From SIG450 sp045658425 (GTDB lineage: Bacteria; Bacillota; Clostridia; UMGS1840; HGM11507): 31,903 nt of DNA. Shown here piece after piece: positions 8,176 to 15,487 of the stretch; the first letter of the stretch is position 1; each line of letters begins with the position of its first letter. The DNA lies in contig JAZOVB010000053.1 of assembly GCA_045658425.1 (NCBI GenBank), positions 1 to 31,903 on the forward strand, in the 5' to 3' direction. Both the position numbers and the translations under genes were made by a program. The notes below the pieces were generated by a model that ran no database searches, was not told the DNA's origin, and was given only the letters and a program-made list of their open reading frames with translations.

Positions 8176-8386
8176 GCATTAATTTGCACGGTTCCACCCT
8201 GATTGCACTTATGTGCCACTTAATTACCTTTAACGAAAAGGGTACGGCAAGTATTACTCGTTATCTTTCACACTTGCGGCTCCAAAGCGGTGTTCACAAA
8301 AAGCAGGCGGGAAAGCTTCCAGCCAACGGCTCCCCTCTCTGATACGCTTTACGCTTATTGCTACTGTCTTTATCATAGCCTTTATT
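8135..8386 (-). promoter_or_regulatory. T-box leader of thrS, predicted specifier ACC (threonine)
   Basis: The untranslated leader carries the conserved T-box sequence AGGGTGGAACCGTGC (minus strand, 8200 to 8186). Upstream is a long stem I region containing AGAGAGGGG and a likely specifier loop GUGAACACCGC. In that loop ACC (8291-8289), a threonine codon, is in the expected position; the specifier call rests on sequence pattern only. Uncharged tRNA-Thr is expected to pair with the specifier and with the UGGAAC bulge, favour the antiterminator and allow thrS transcription. This element fills most of the 309-base gap between thrS and the prsW-like gene. Confidence 0.92.
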
Positions 8387-8388
8387 TT

Positions 8389-8417
8389 ATTTTACCATTT
8401 TAAGAGTTATTAGTCAA
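8389..8417 (-). promoter_or_regulatory. Sigma-A promoter of thrS
   Basis: On the minus strand TTGACT (8417-8412), a 17-base spacer and TAAAAT (8394-8389) form a near-consensus promoter. It sets the start of the T-box leader near 8383. The -35 box begins 5 bases beyond the stop of the upstream PrsW-like gene. Confidence 0.82.
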
Positions 8418-8422
8418 GTTTT

Positions 8423-9244
8423 TTATAAAAATAAAGTATTATCAATATTTTCAAAAGAAAGTTCAGGATATTTCTCCATAAGTTTATTTTTAATTATATC
8501 ATCACTATATCCGTCTGATGCTGACATTTTTCTGATTTTTCCAAAGCCTTTTATATAAAGGAATATCATTAAGCCTAAAAATATAATCAATCCTCCCGGA
8601 GCATCGGTAGTGGTACAACAATGATTATAAAAACCGTGAATGATAACAGGGATAAAAAGACTTAAAAATCTGCTTTGTTTATAATTTACCTTTCTTACAG
8701 ATTTTATATGTTTTTGTCTTTCAAGCTCCTTTTCAATTTTAAATATTTTTTTATTTAATTGCCATTCGCTGTAATAAAGTCCCATAAAAACAGCAAAAAA
8801 CATGTGTCCGGGAACTGATAAAACCGCTCTCAATATACCAACGGTTACGCCGTTATTTGTAACATAAAGTATATTTTCAAGTGCTGCAAAGCCCAAGGAC
8901 ACAAAAATTGCATATATGAGTCCGTCATAGGTACAGTTTAAGTTTTCATTACCGGAGGTTTCCATTATTAAAATAAGCCATTTTAACCCTTCCTCCACCA
9001 AAGCTATTGCAAATACATAATAGAGAAAATTATATAAGCTTGTGTTATGAATAGGATAAAAAATATTTTCTACAACTTTTTCCAATATCCCCTCTAATGA
9101 TGCTGCTGGAAAACAGCTTAAAGCTCCCAGTAAGAACAACATCGCCAGTAACCCCAAAGGCTCTTTTTCCACCCTGTCTTTACAATATGTATAACCGCAT
9201 AAAACAAAAGCAGGTAACAAAGCAAGTAAAATAAGGTAAATCAT
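8423..9244 (-). CDS. PrsW-family intramembrane metalloprotease-like protein
   Basis: This 273-residue protein has about seven hydrophobic segments and the motifs of the PrsW family: VEEGLKW (Glu84, Glu85, Lys88), FAALENILY (Glu123), PGHMFFAVFMGLYY (His147) and IIHGFYNH (His203). B. subtilis PrsW makes the first cut in the anti-sigma factor RsiW. No anti-sigma or sigma factor gene is nearby, so the substrate here is unknown. A basic cytoplasmic loop (about 163-190) separates the last motifs, and a hydrophilic tail of about 40 residues ends the protein. Its ATG overlaps the stop of the AlkD-like gene by one base, so it is the last gene of a translationally coupled operon. No terminator follows it. 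Confidence 0.88.
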   Translation of the reverse strand: MIYLILLALLPAFVLCGYTYCKDRVEKEPLGLLAMLFLLGALSCFPAASLEGILEKVVENIFYPIHNTSLYNFLYYVFAIALVEEGLKWLILIMETSGNENLNCTYDGLIYAIFVSLGFAALENILYVTNNGVTVGILRAVLSVPGHMFFAVFMGLYYSEWQLNKKIFKIEKELERQKHIKSVRKVNYKQSRFLSLFIPVIIHGFYNHCCTTTDAPGGLIIFLGLMIFLYIKGFGKIRKMSASDGYSDDIIKNKLMEKYPELSFENIDNTLFL

Positions 9245-9918
9245 TATACTTCTCTCCTTAATGTTTTTAAATAGAGTTTTTTATCTTTTGAAATTCTTAA
9301 GCTTTCATTAGCCTTGGTAATAGTTTTATTGTGAGTCCACTTATCAAGCACTCTTTTTTCAAGACAGGGTACGGTTTTTTCATACTGCTTATAAAGGGCA
9401 GTTGCAAAATACCATGCTCTCATCATATTTACATAGTATTCTTCGCTCTTAATATCAGCAACCAGTTTAAGATATTCTTCCTTAAAATTTTCATCAAGAT
9501 AAAAACTCATTAAAAGATTAATTCCATACCTTTTAGTATAGGTATCCTCTGATTCAATCCATCTTCTGATATGTGTTAAAAGCTTTTCCGGTTCTTTTTT
9601 TAATATTTTCGGCTTTAACATATCGCATGTTGCCCAGTTATTTATATATGGTAAAAATTCATCAAGCTTTTCAATACACTTATCAAAATCATTTTCCCGT
9701 TCTATTAAAAAAGCGTGTAGATTATTTTCCTCGTAATAGGTATGAGGAAGTGAACTTAAAAATTCTTCATATCCGGTAAGGGTTTTTGCAAACTTTCTTA
9801 AAAGCGGAATTCTTATTCCTATAACAGTATTTTTATCAACGGTAGGCATAAGAGAGGCTGAAAATTTTTTATATTCCTCTTCTCCCATTGAAATAAGAGT
9901 TTTAGTAATTTCTCTCAT
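9244..9918 (-). CDS. AlkD-like DNA alkylation repair / HEAT-like repeat protein
   Basis: This 224-residue all-helical protein matches the AlkD family (PF08713): GIRIPLLRKFAK near residue 34, then NNWATCDMLKPKIL with Trp95 and Asp99, and SEEYYVNMMRAWYFATAL. The spacing Trp-x3-Asp matches the Trp/Asp pair that lines the lesion site of B. cereus AlkD, which removes bulky or cationic alkylated bases. Whether this member is an active glycosylase cannot be told from sequence. Its ATG overlaps the stop of the PII-like gene (ATGA), and its stop overlaps the start of the PrsW-like gene, so it is part of one operon. The function may relate to the operon rather than to general repair; that is speculation. 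Confidence 0.88.
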   Translation of the reverse strand: MREITKTLISMGEEEYKKFSASLMPTVDKNTVIGIRIPLLRKFAKTLTGYEEFLSSLPHTYYEENNLHAFLIERENDFDKCIEKLDEFLPYINNWATCDMLKPKILKKEPEKLLTHIRRWIESEDTYTKRYGINLLMSFYLDENFKEEYLKLVADIKSEEYYVNMMRAWYFATALYKQYEKTVPCLEKRVLDKWTHNKTITKANESLRISKDKKLYLKTLRREV

Positions 9919-10583
9919 ATTTTATATGCCTTTTCGGTAGGAATTGCAGTTATAATTCCATTTGCTTTAGAATTAATTCCGAATTCTCGGTTTACATCCT
10001 CCATTATCTGCTTACTTGTTTTTAAAGGCGCTAAGATAAGAAGAAGCTCTCTTTCCTCGTCAATTTCAACATTTTCCAGTGCTGCCACAAGCTGAGTATC
10101 CGCAAGTCTGCCTTTAACAACAGTTCCGCCTGTTGCACCCGCTTTTCTTGCGACCTCCATTACATTGTCCGAATAACCTTCATTAACTGATATTAAAATC
10201 AAATTGTTATGGTGTTCGTTTTTCATAGGTCCGTTTCCTTTCTCAGATACGCTGTTACTGTTATAGTTTAAAAGCTCTGTAAGTACTCTGCCGGCGGCAC
10301 TTGTTTTAAGTATAATCATAAGTCCGCCGTACTTATTATGGCTTTCAAAAGAGGTTCCGAAATCACTCATCATTTCCTTAACTGTACTTTCGGATGCCAG
10401 ACTTATAACTATATCCTTATCATTTGACCCGAGACCGAATATATCCATCATTTCGGTAGGTGCAGTACCATAACCTACACATTGAAAATTCATCCGTATA
10501 TTAATATTCTCTAAAACCTTTATAAGCTTTTTACCTTTATCGCGTTCCAGAATTGACAAGAGTATCATCAGGCGTTTATTCAT
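9915..10583 (-). CDS. Tandem PII-like (GlnB-fold) protein associated with DUF1538
   Basis: The 222 residues divide into two halves, each with the beta-alpha-beta-beta-alpha-beta order of the PII fold. Half one (about 5-98) runs LMILLSILE, a helix, FQCVGYGTA, a possible T-loop (42-55), DIVISLASE, a helix and GGLMIILK. Half two (about 126-220) runs LILISVNEG, a helix, GATGGTVVKGR, ELLLILAPLK, a helix and NGIITAIPTEKA. A charged linker (105-125) joins them. PII proteins bind nucleotides and gate transporters or enzymes by contact. The ATG overlaps the stop of the upstream membrane protein by 8 bases, so the two are made together, and a regulatory partner of that protein is the natural inference. 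The Tyr uridylylated in classic GlnB is not evident. Assignment is by pattern, without a search. Confidence 0.78.
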   Translation of the reverse strand: MNKRLMILLSILERDKGKKLIKVLENINIRMNFQCVGYGTAPTEMMDIFGLGSNDKDIVISLASESTVKEMMSDFGTSFESHNKYGGLMIILKTSAAGRVLTELLNYNSNSVSEKGNGPMKNEHHNNLILISVNEGYSDNVMEVARKAGATGGTVVKGRLADTQLVAALENVEIDEERELLLILAPLKTSKQIMEDVNREFGINSKANGIITAIPTEKAYKI

Positions 10584-12105
10584 TTATATCCATCTCCCCG
10601 TCAAAAAATATAATATCATCCTTTATCATACCTATTTCAGTATTAAGCTTTTTAATTCGGTGAATATGTCTTCCTCTTTCATACAAGCCTAAAATCTGAA
10701 TGGTAATAAGCGGAGTCATAGCAATCATAGCAACTATACCGAATGCGTCAGTCATTACATTACCGCCTATTGCTTCACAAGCCCCCATAGCAAACGGAAG
10801 CATAAATGTAGATGTCATAGGTCCGCTTGCAACTCCGCCCGAGTCAAAAGCAATACCTGTATATATACTTGGAACAAAAAAACTGATAAGCAGAGATACA
10901 GCATAGCCAAAAAGTAAAAACGGCATTACAGATATACCTGTAAGTACTCTTAACATTGAAATGCCAACCGATACCGATACACCGATTGAAAGAGCCACTG
11001 CTACCGATTTTTGAGTAATTGCACCTTTAGTTATTTCACTTACCTGTCTTTTCAATGTATGAACAGCAGGTTCGGCAGATACAACAAAATATCCCATTAT
11101 CATACCAATAGGAACCAACATAATACTAAACGAACTGTCAGCAATATAGGCACCTATCAATCTTCCTGCCGGCATAAAACCCACATTTGCCCCCGTAAGA
11201 AAAAGAACCAGACCGATATAGGTATATATAAAACCAACAGACATTCTTAAAATATTATGCGAATGAAATCTTCGGGTTATAAGCTGATAAACAACAAAAA
11301 GCAATACAATGGGAATAAAAGCACCTGCTACTTCCTTTGCATAAATTGGCAAAGCAATTACAAATTGTCTGAATGCATCAATAGTGGTTACTATATCAGC
11401 AATTTCGTAGACTGCAGTTTCCGGATGGGGTTTAAAAAATATACTTAACAAAAGAACCGAAAGTATTGGTCCGATACTGCAAAGTGCAACCAGGCCGAAG
11501 CTTTGCTCACTTGCATTTTTACCTTTTTTGGCAGATGCAAGACCTGCTCCGAGTGCCATAATAAACGGTACTGTAATAGGACCTGTGGTAACACCGCCCG
11601 AGTCAAAAGCAGTAGGAACAAATTCCTTTGGCGCAAAGAATGATAAAGTGATAATAAGAATATAAAAAATCAAAAGCAGACTTCTTAAGGATAATTCTTT
11701 TTTATTTCGTATAAGAGTAATACTTAAAAAAATGCCCACACCAATTCCAACACATACAATAAGCATTGCATTTGGTATGGTTGGAACCTGCTCGGCAAGA
11801 ACCTGTAGGTCGGGTTCTGAAACAGTAATTAAAAATCCGAGAACAAAGCATATTAAAAGAGGAATTATCAGCATCTTACTTTTACTTAGAGATTTACCGA
11901 TACCATCCCCTAAAGGTTCCATAGATATCTGAGAACCAACTGTGAAAAAACTCATACCTATAATCAGAAGAATTGTTCCGAATAAAAACAACACGAGAAC
12001 ACCTGCTTTAAGTGATACACAGGTGACACAGAGAATAAGTACTATAATCGCAATTGGTAAAACTGAAGTCAACGACTCCCTGATTGATGTGAAAATATGG
12101 GACAT
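10576..12105 (-). CDS. DUF1538-type integral membrane protein with internal duplication, putative transporter
   Basis: The 509-residue polytopic membrane protein has roughly 12-14 hydrophobic segments. It consists of two related halves: FDSGGVTTGP (167-176) recurs as FDSGGVASGP (420-429). SEPDLQVLAEQV (96-107) matches SAEPAVHTLKRQV (343-355), and FGLVALCSIGP (203-213) matches FGIVAMIAMTP (455-465). The spacing is about 250 residues throughout. This matches DUF1538, a family of unknown function that I recall being found beside PII-like proteins. The duplicated glycine-rich FDSGGVxxGP segments in helix breaks would suit a substrate or ion site; this is inference. A cytoplasmic charged tail (about 475-509) could contact the PII-like partner. 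The ribosome binding site is GAGG, 10 bases before ATG. It is the first gene of the operon. Confidence 0.85.
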   Translation of the reverse strand: MSHIFTSIRESLTSVLPIAIIVLILCVTCVSLKAGVLVLFLFGTILLIIGMSFFTVGSQISMEPLGDGIGKSLSKSKMLIIPLLICFVLGFLITVSEPDLQVLAEQVPTIPNAMLIVCVGIGVGIFLSITLIRNKKELSLRSLLLIFYILIITLSFFAPKEFVPTAFDSGGVTTGPITVPFIMALGAGLASAKKGKNASEQSFGLVALCSIGPILSVLLLSIFFKPHPETAVYEIADIVTTIDAFRQFVIALPIYAKEVAGAFIPIVLLFVVYQLITRRFHSHNILRMSVGFIYTYIGLVLFLTGANVGFMPAGRLIGAYIADSSFSIMLVPIGMIMGYFVVSAEPAVHTLKRQVSEITKGAITQKSVAVALSIGVSVSVGISMLRVLTGISVMPFLLFGYAVSLLISFFVPSIYTGIAFDSGGVASGPMTSTFMLPFAMGACEAIGGNVMTDAFGIVAMIAMTPLITIQILGLYERGRHIHRIKKLNTEIGMIKDDIIFFDGEMDINE

Positions 12106-12160
12106 TTTTTAAAAACCTCAATATATAAATATCATTTAATTACAAGCTGTAACACATATC

Positions 12161-12189
12161 AGTATACCACAAAAACACTTACAAGTCAA
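12161..12189 (-). promoter_or_regulatory. Sigma-A promoter of the DUF1538-PII-AlkD-PrsW operon
   Basis: On the minus strand TTGACT (12189-12184), a 17-base spacer and TATACT (12166-12161) give a strong promoter with a leader of about 50 bases before the ATG at 12105. No clear operator repeat or riboswitch is seen in the leader. Confidence 0.82.
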
Positions 12190-12206
12190 TCAGTACACAT
12201 TTTTTA

Positions 12207-12240
12207 TTACATTTATAATAATATAATTATATAATACATA
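12207..12240 (+). promoter_or_regulatory. Possible promoter region of tspO
   Basis: The divergent intergenic region contains overlapping TATAAT matches at 12222-12227 and 12230-12235 on the plus strand, about 50-60 bases before tspO. No good -35 box stands 16-18 bases upstream of either, so the exact promoter is uncertain. Confidence 0.35.
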
Positions 12241-12285
12241 AACTAATAAAAAAGCGTATTATAAAACGCAGATTGGAGTTTTTTT

Positions 12286-12768
12286 ATGAAAAGTGAAACT
12301 AAAAACAATATTCTTAAGATAATTTTATTTATTTTAATTCCCATTATTCCCGGATTTTTAATCTCTGTCCCCATTAATATTCCCGAAAAATATGCTCTAT
12401 TGGTTAAACCGCCTCTTGCGCCTCCATCAATAGTTTTTCCCATCGTATGGTCAATCCTTTATATTCTTATGGGAATAGGCTCATATCTTGCTGTTAAGGC
12501 ATCAAAAGAACAAGGGAAAGCAATTTCAAAGGTAATTACCCCTTATGCCGTACAGCTCATTTTAAACCTTTTATGGACACCTGTGTTTTTCGGACTTTCA
12601 GAGTTTTTCTTAGGGGCAATAATTTGCGTTTTACTTGTATTTGCAATTATATGGATGATTATTTCTTATTACAGGGTAAGCCCTCTTGCCGCATATTTAC
12701 AGATACCTTATCTTATATGGAGTGTATTTGCCTCCTATTTAAGTATAGCGATATATCTTCTTAACTGA
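12286..12768 (+). CDS. tspO: TspO/MBR (tryptophan-rich sensory protein) family membrane protein
   Basis: This 160-residue, five-helix membrane protein has the TspO pattern: an N-terminal helix, then VKPPLAPPSIVFPIVWSILYILMGIGSYLA, QLILNLLWTPVFFG, a fourth helix with IIWMIISYYRVSPLAAYLQIPYLIW, and a last helix. (The long motif is residues about 43-72; its key residues are the prolines and VWSILY.) TspO proteins bind porphyrins and cholesterol-like ligands and act in tetrapyrrole or stress control; the role in Clostridia is not settled. GGAG lies 7 bases before ATG. It is divergent from the DUF1538 operon, with an intergenic region of 180 bases, and ends inside a perfect hairpin shared with the convergent AraC gene. 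Confidence 0.9.
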   Translation: MKSETKNNILKIILFILIPIIPGFLISVPINIPEKYALLVKPPLAPPSIVFPIVWSILYILMGIGSYLAVKASKEQGKAISKVITPYAVQLILNLLWTPVFFGLSEFFLGAIICVLLVFAIIWMIISYYRVSPLAAYLQIPYLIWSVFASYLSIAIYLLN

Positions 12769-12812
12769 AAACAGAGTGTAAAAAGTCTTTACTTTTTACA
12801 CTCTGTTTTCAG
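12765..12812. terminator. Perfect 22-bp convergent terminator carrying both stop codons
   Basis: The arm 12765-12786 is perfectly complementary to 12791-12812 around the loop CTTT, and the arms contain A/T runs in both directions. The tspO stop TGA (12766-12768) is in the left arm and the TGA of the AraC gene (12811-12809, minus) is in the right arm at the mirror position. It can end transcription from either side. Confidence 0.85.
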
Positions 12813-13585
12813 TTATCTTTTCTTATTTCCTTAGGCGATATAGAATATTTCTGTTTGAAAAGCTTTGAAAAAAACGACAGGGTATTAAATCCGGATTCAT
12901 AGCATATATCCGTAATAGGACGCTTGGTAAATACAATCAGCTTCATTGCATATTCAAGACGGATATCGTTAAGATATTTATTAAATGTTGTTTTAAGATT
13001 ATGGCTGAAAATATTTCTTAACACATTATCCGAACAGCCAATCCCTTTCGCACAGGACTTTACCGAAATATCCGATTTGAAATTTTCCCTGATATATATA
13101 GCGGCACGGTTAAGTCTTTCGTTGGGAGATTGTTTGTTTTCACAATTTTCAGAGCCAAGAAGAAGAACAATAAGCTCCTCTATAAGACAAAAAACATAGG
13201 CTTTTGAAAGCTCGGTTTCCTGATTGCTGACACGATCCAGAAGAGTATTCAAAAAATATTCTGCATTTAAAAAATCTTCTTCGGAAAGCACTCCTGTTAA
13301 CGGAATACTCATAACATCAAAAAAAGAGCACAAATTTTTCTTTAAATACAAAGAAGAAAAATCAATACACATATATTCAATGGGTTGTGTACTGCTGATA
13401 TTTATAAAATCGGTATTACCGTATATACAAAAAGCGCCTTTTTTTATTTTTATATTATCCGAGCTATTCAAAGATAAAAGCCCTTCCCCTTTTTTTACAA
13501 TAATTATTGAATAATCGGAGCAGGCAGTAAGCTTTGTATTCTTCTCTTTTATACAGGAGATGCTCACATCATTAATATAATTCAT
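12809..13585 (-). CDS. AraC-family transcriptional regulator (promoter-proximal partner's downstream gene)
   Basis: This 258-residue protein has an N-terminal cupin-like sensor half (about 1-150, with VKKGEGLLSLNSSDNIKIKKGAF). Its C-terminal double helix-turn-helix of about 100 residues includes SVKSCAKGIGCSDNVLRNIF and the AraC signature DICYESGFNTLSFFSKLFKQKYSISPKEIRK. It would bind DNA as an activator or repressor; the ligand is unknown. AAGGA lies 7 bases before ATG, only 2 bases after the stop of the other AraC gene, so the two are cotranscribed. No sugar-use or other typical AraC target lies beside it. Confidence 0.93.
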   Translation of the reverse strand: MNYINDVSISCIKEKNTKLTACSDYSIIIVKKGEGLLSLNSSDNIKIKKGAFCIYGNTDFINISSTQPIEYMCIDFSSLYLKKNLCSFFDVMSIPLTGVLSEEDFLNAEYFLNTLLDRVSNQETELSKAYVFCLIEELIVLLLGSENCENKQSPNERLNRAAIYIRENFKSDISVKSCAKGIGCSDNVLRNIFSHNLKTTFNKYLNDIRLEYAMKLIVFTKRPITDICYESGFNTLSFFSKLFKQKYSISPKEIRKDN

Positions 13586-13587
13586 AG

Positions 13588-14415
13588 TTATTCCTTATTT
13601 TTTATTTTTTTTCGGTAGTTATTGGGTGAAATACCATATTTCTCTTTGAAAACCTTAGAAAAATATTCCAGAGAATTAAATCCCGAATCAAGACAAATAT
13701 CCTTAATGGAAAGATTTGTATGCCGTATTTGCGAATATGCATATTCAAGCCGTAATTTCATAACATATTCCTTAAAGGTTATACCAAGGTGGGTAGAGAA
13801 AATATGACTTAAGTGGTTTTTGGAATAATAAACTGCATCCGCAACCTCTTTTAAAGTAAGCTCTTTATTAAAATTAGTCTGAATATAGAGCAGCATTTCC
13901 TTTAATCGGTTGGGGGTATTTTTTATAATATTATTCTGTAGGTTCTCACTCATAAGAATAAAAATCTGCTTAATAAGATTTGTGCACATTAAGTCCTTTC
14001 CCCGCCATTTTTCCTTATTATACTGAGAAAGAAGTATATTTAAAAGCACTTCAACATCTTTTCTTTTATTCTTATCAAGATGCATACTGACAGGACATAA
14101 ATTCAGATTAACAATATCAGTAAGATGCTGCATATAAAACAGGTAATCAATTTTAATTCTTAAATATTCACATTCAACATTATCATCCGGTGCAATCTTA
14201 TGAAAATCAGTTGGGGACAAAAGGGCAAAATCGCCTTTTTCAAAAGGGTACTCATTGAAATTTATATTGTGAATTCCGTGACCTTTATTAAAATAAATCA
14301 TTTCATAATCACGATGCCAGTGAAGATGCTTAAAAAGCATATCCCGAAAATTATTACAGCATTTTACCGTATAAGATTCGTCAATCGGCATACATTTTAA
14401 ATAAACTTCATCCAT
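13588..14415 (-). CDS. AraC-family transcriptional regulator with cupin sensor domain
   Basis: This 275-residue protein has a clear cupin sensor (LHWHRDYEMIYFNKGHGIHNI at about 33-53, FEKGDFALLSPTDFHKI). Its C-terminal AraC DNA-binding domain contains LTLKEVADAVYYSKNHLSHIF and DICLDSGFNSLEYFSKVFKEKYGISPNNYRKK. It is the first gene of a two-regulator unit. The ribosome binding region is GAAGGGGGGG shortly before ATG. The downstream regulator shares the same architecture and signature, so the pair may come from a duplication. Upstream is a very AT-rich stretch of about 110 bases without a convincing promoter, and then the terminator of the pyr operon. Confidence 0.94.
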   Translation of the reverse strand: MDEVYLKCMPIDESYTVKCCNNFRDMLFKHLHWHRDYEMIYFNKGHGIHNINFNEYPFEKGDFALLSPTDFHKIAPDDNVECEYLRIKIDYLFYMQHLTDIVNLNLCPVSMHLDKNKRKDVEVLLNILLSQYNKEKWRGKDLMCTNLIKQIFILMSENLQNNIIKNTPNRLKEMLLYIQTNFNKELTLKEVADAVYYSKNHLSHIFSTHLGITFKEYVMKLRLEYAYSQIRHTNLSIKDICLDSGFNSLEYFSKVFKEKYGISPNNYRKKIKNKE

Positions 14416-14525
14416 ACCAATCCCCCCCTTCTTTCAAGTTTAACCTATATATATTTTTTTTACTTTGTTTTTTTTAATATTAAGTTAATATTTTATACGA
14501 ATTTATATTATTCTCTTTAACTGAC

Positions 14526-14561
14526 AAAAAGAGTTGTTTAAAAAATTTACTTTTAAACAAC
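14526..14561 (-). terminator. Intrinsic terminator at the end of the pyr operon
   Basis: On the minus strand GTTGTTTAAAA (14561-14551) pairs perfectly with TTTTAAACAAC (14543-14533) around a 7-base loop, and CTCTTTTT follows. It starts 12 bases after the pyrD stop. Confidence 0.85.
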
Positions 14562-14572
14562 CCTTTACTAAT

Positions 14573-15487
14573 TTACTTATTCGGGATAACTGTACCTACT
14601 ATTTCGGATATATTTGAGATATTATTATCTATTGTATATTTTCTTAAACCTTCAACAATATTAGGTGCAGTAAACGGATCGATAAAGTTTGCAGTACCCA
14701 CAGATATAATATCCGCACCTGCAATCATAAATTCAACCGCGTCCTCCCAGTTAGAAATTCCGCCCATACCGATTATAGGCAATTTAACGGCATTTCTTAC
14801 CTGCCATACCATTCTTACCGCAACAGGCTTTACACAAGGGCCTGAAAGTCCACCCATATTATTAAATAAAACAGGGCGTTTGGTATTTATATCAATTCTC
14901 ATTCCCAAAAGAGTATTGATTAGCGACAATGCATCTGCCCCACCTGCTTCTGCAGACCTTGCAATTTCGGTTATATCAGTAACATTGGGAGTAAGCTTTA
15001 CAATCAAAGGCTTACGGCAATGTTTTTTAACCTCGCTTGTTATTTCCTCTACCATTTTAGGGTCGGTTCCGAAATTAAGACCGCCTTTTTTTACATTTGG
15101 ACAGGAAATATTCATTTCAATAATATCAACGGAGGAATCGGATAAAATTTCTACCATTTCGCAGTATTCCTCTACGGTATTTCCTGAAATATTGGCAATA
15201 AGGTTTGTATCAAATCTTCTGATAAAGGGCAGCATATCCTTAACAAAGGTCTCAACACCGGGATTCTGAAGTCCCACGCTGTTTAATATCCCCATAGGAG
15301 TTTCTGCAATTCTTTTTGGTGGATTTCCCTGACGGGCTTTAAGGGTAAGACCCTTTAACGCCATACCGCCCAATTGGGAAACATCATAATATTTATTATA
15401 CTCTGTACCAAAGCCAAAGGTCCCCGAGCTTGTTATTACGGGGTTTTTAAATTCAACACCGCAAATTGATGTTTTTAAACTGCTCAT
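14573..15487 (-). CDS. pyrD: Dihydroorotate dehydrogenase B, catalytic subunit
   Basis: This 304-residue FMN-binding TIM barrel oxidises dihydroorotate to orotate. It is class 1B: the catalytic base is a cysteine (Cys129 in MNISCPNVKKGGLNFG), with MALKGLTL (Lys45) and ANISGNTVEEY, and the PyrK electron-transfer subunit gene is directly upstream. The C-terminal phosphate-binding part reads GMGGISNWEDAVEFMIAGADIISVGTA. Its start overlaps the pyrK stop by 4 bases (ATGA), so translation is coupled. It is the last gene of the operon, with a terminator 12 bases after the stop. The enzyme should use NAD through PyrK rather than quinone or fumarate. Confidence 0.97.
   Translation of the reverse strand: MSSLKTSICGVEFKNPVITSSGTFGFGTEYNKYYDVSQLGGMALKGLTLKARQGNPPKRIAETPMGILNSVGLQNPGVETFVKDMLPFIRRFDTNLIANISGNTVEEYCEMVEILSDSSVDIIEMNISCPNVKKGGLNFGTDPKMVEEITSEVKKHCRKPLIVKLTPNVTDITEIARSAEAGGADALSLINTLLGMRIDINTKRPVLFNNMGGLSGPCVKPVAVRMVWQVRNAVKLPIIGMGGISNWEDAVEFMIAGADIISVGTANFIDPFTAPNIVEGLRKYTIDNNISNISEIVGTVIPNK

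Noticed and set aside
14880..15269. Open frame of 129 codons on the plus strand
   Set aside because: It is antisense to the conserved core of pyrD, with no start signal; a shadow frame.
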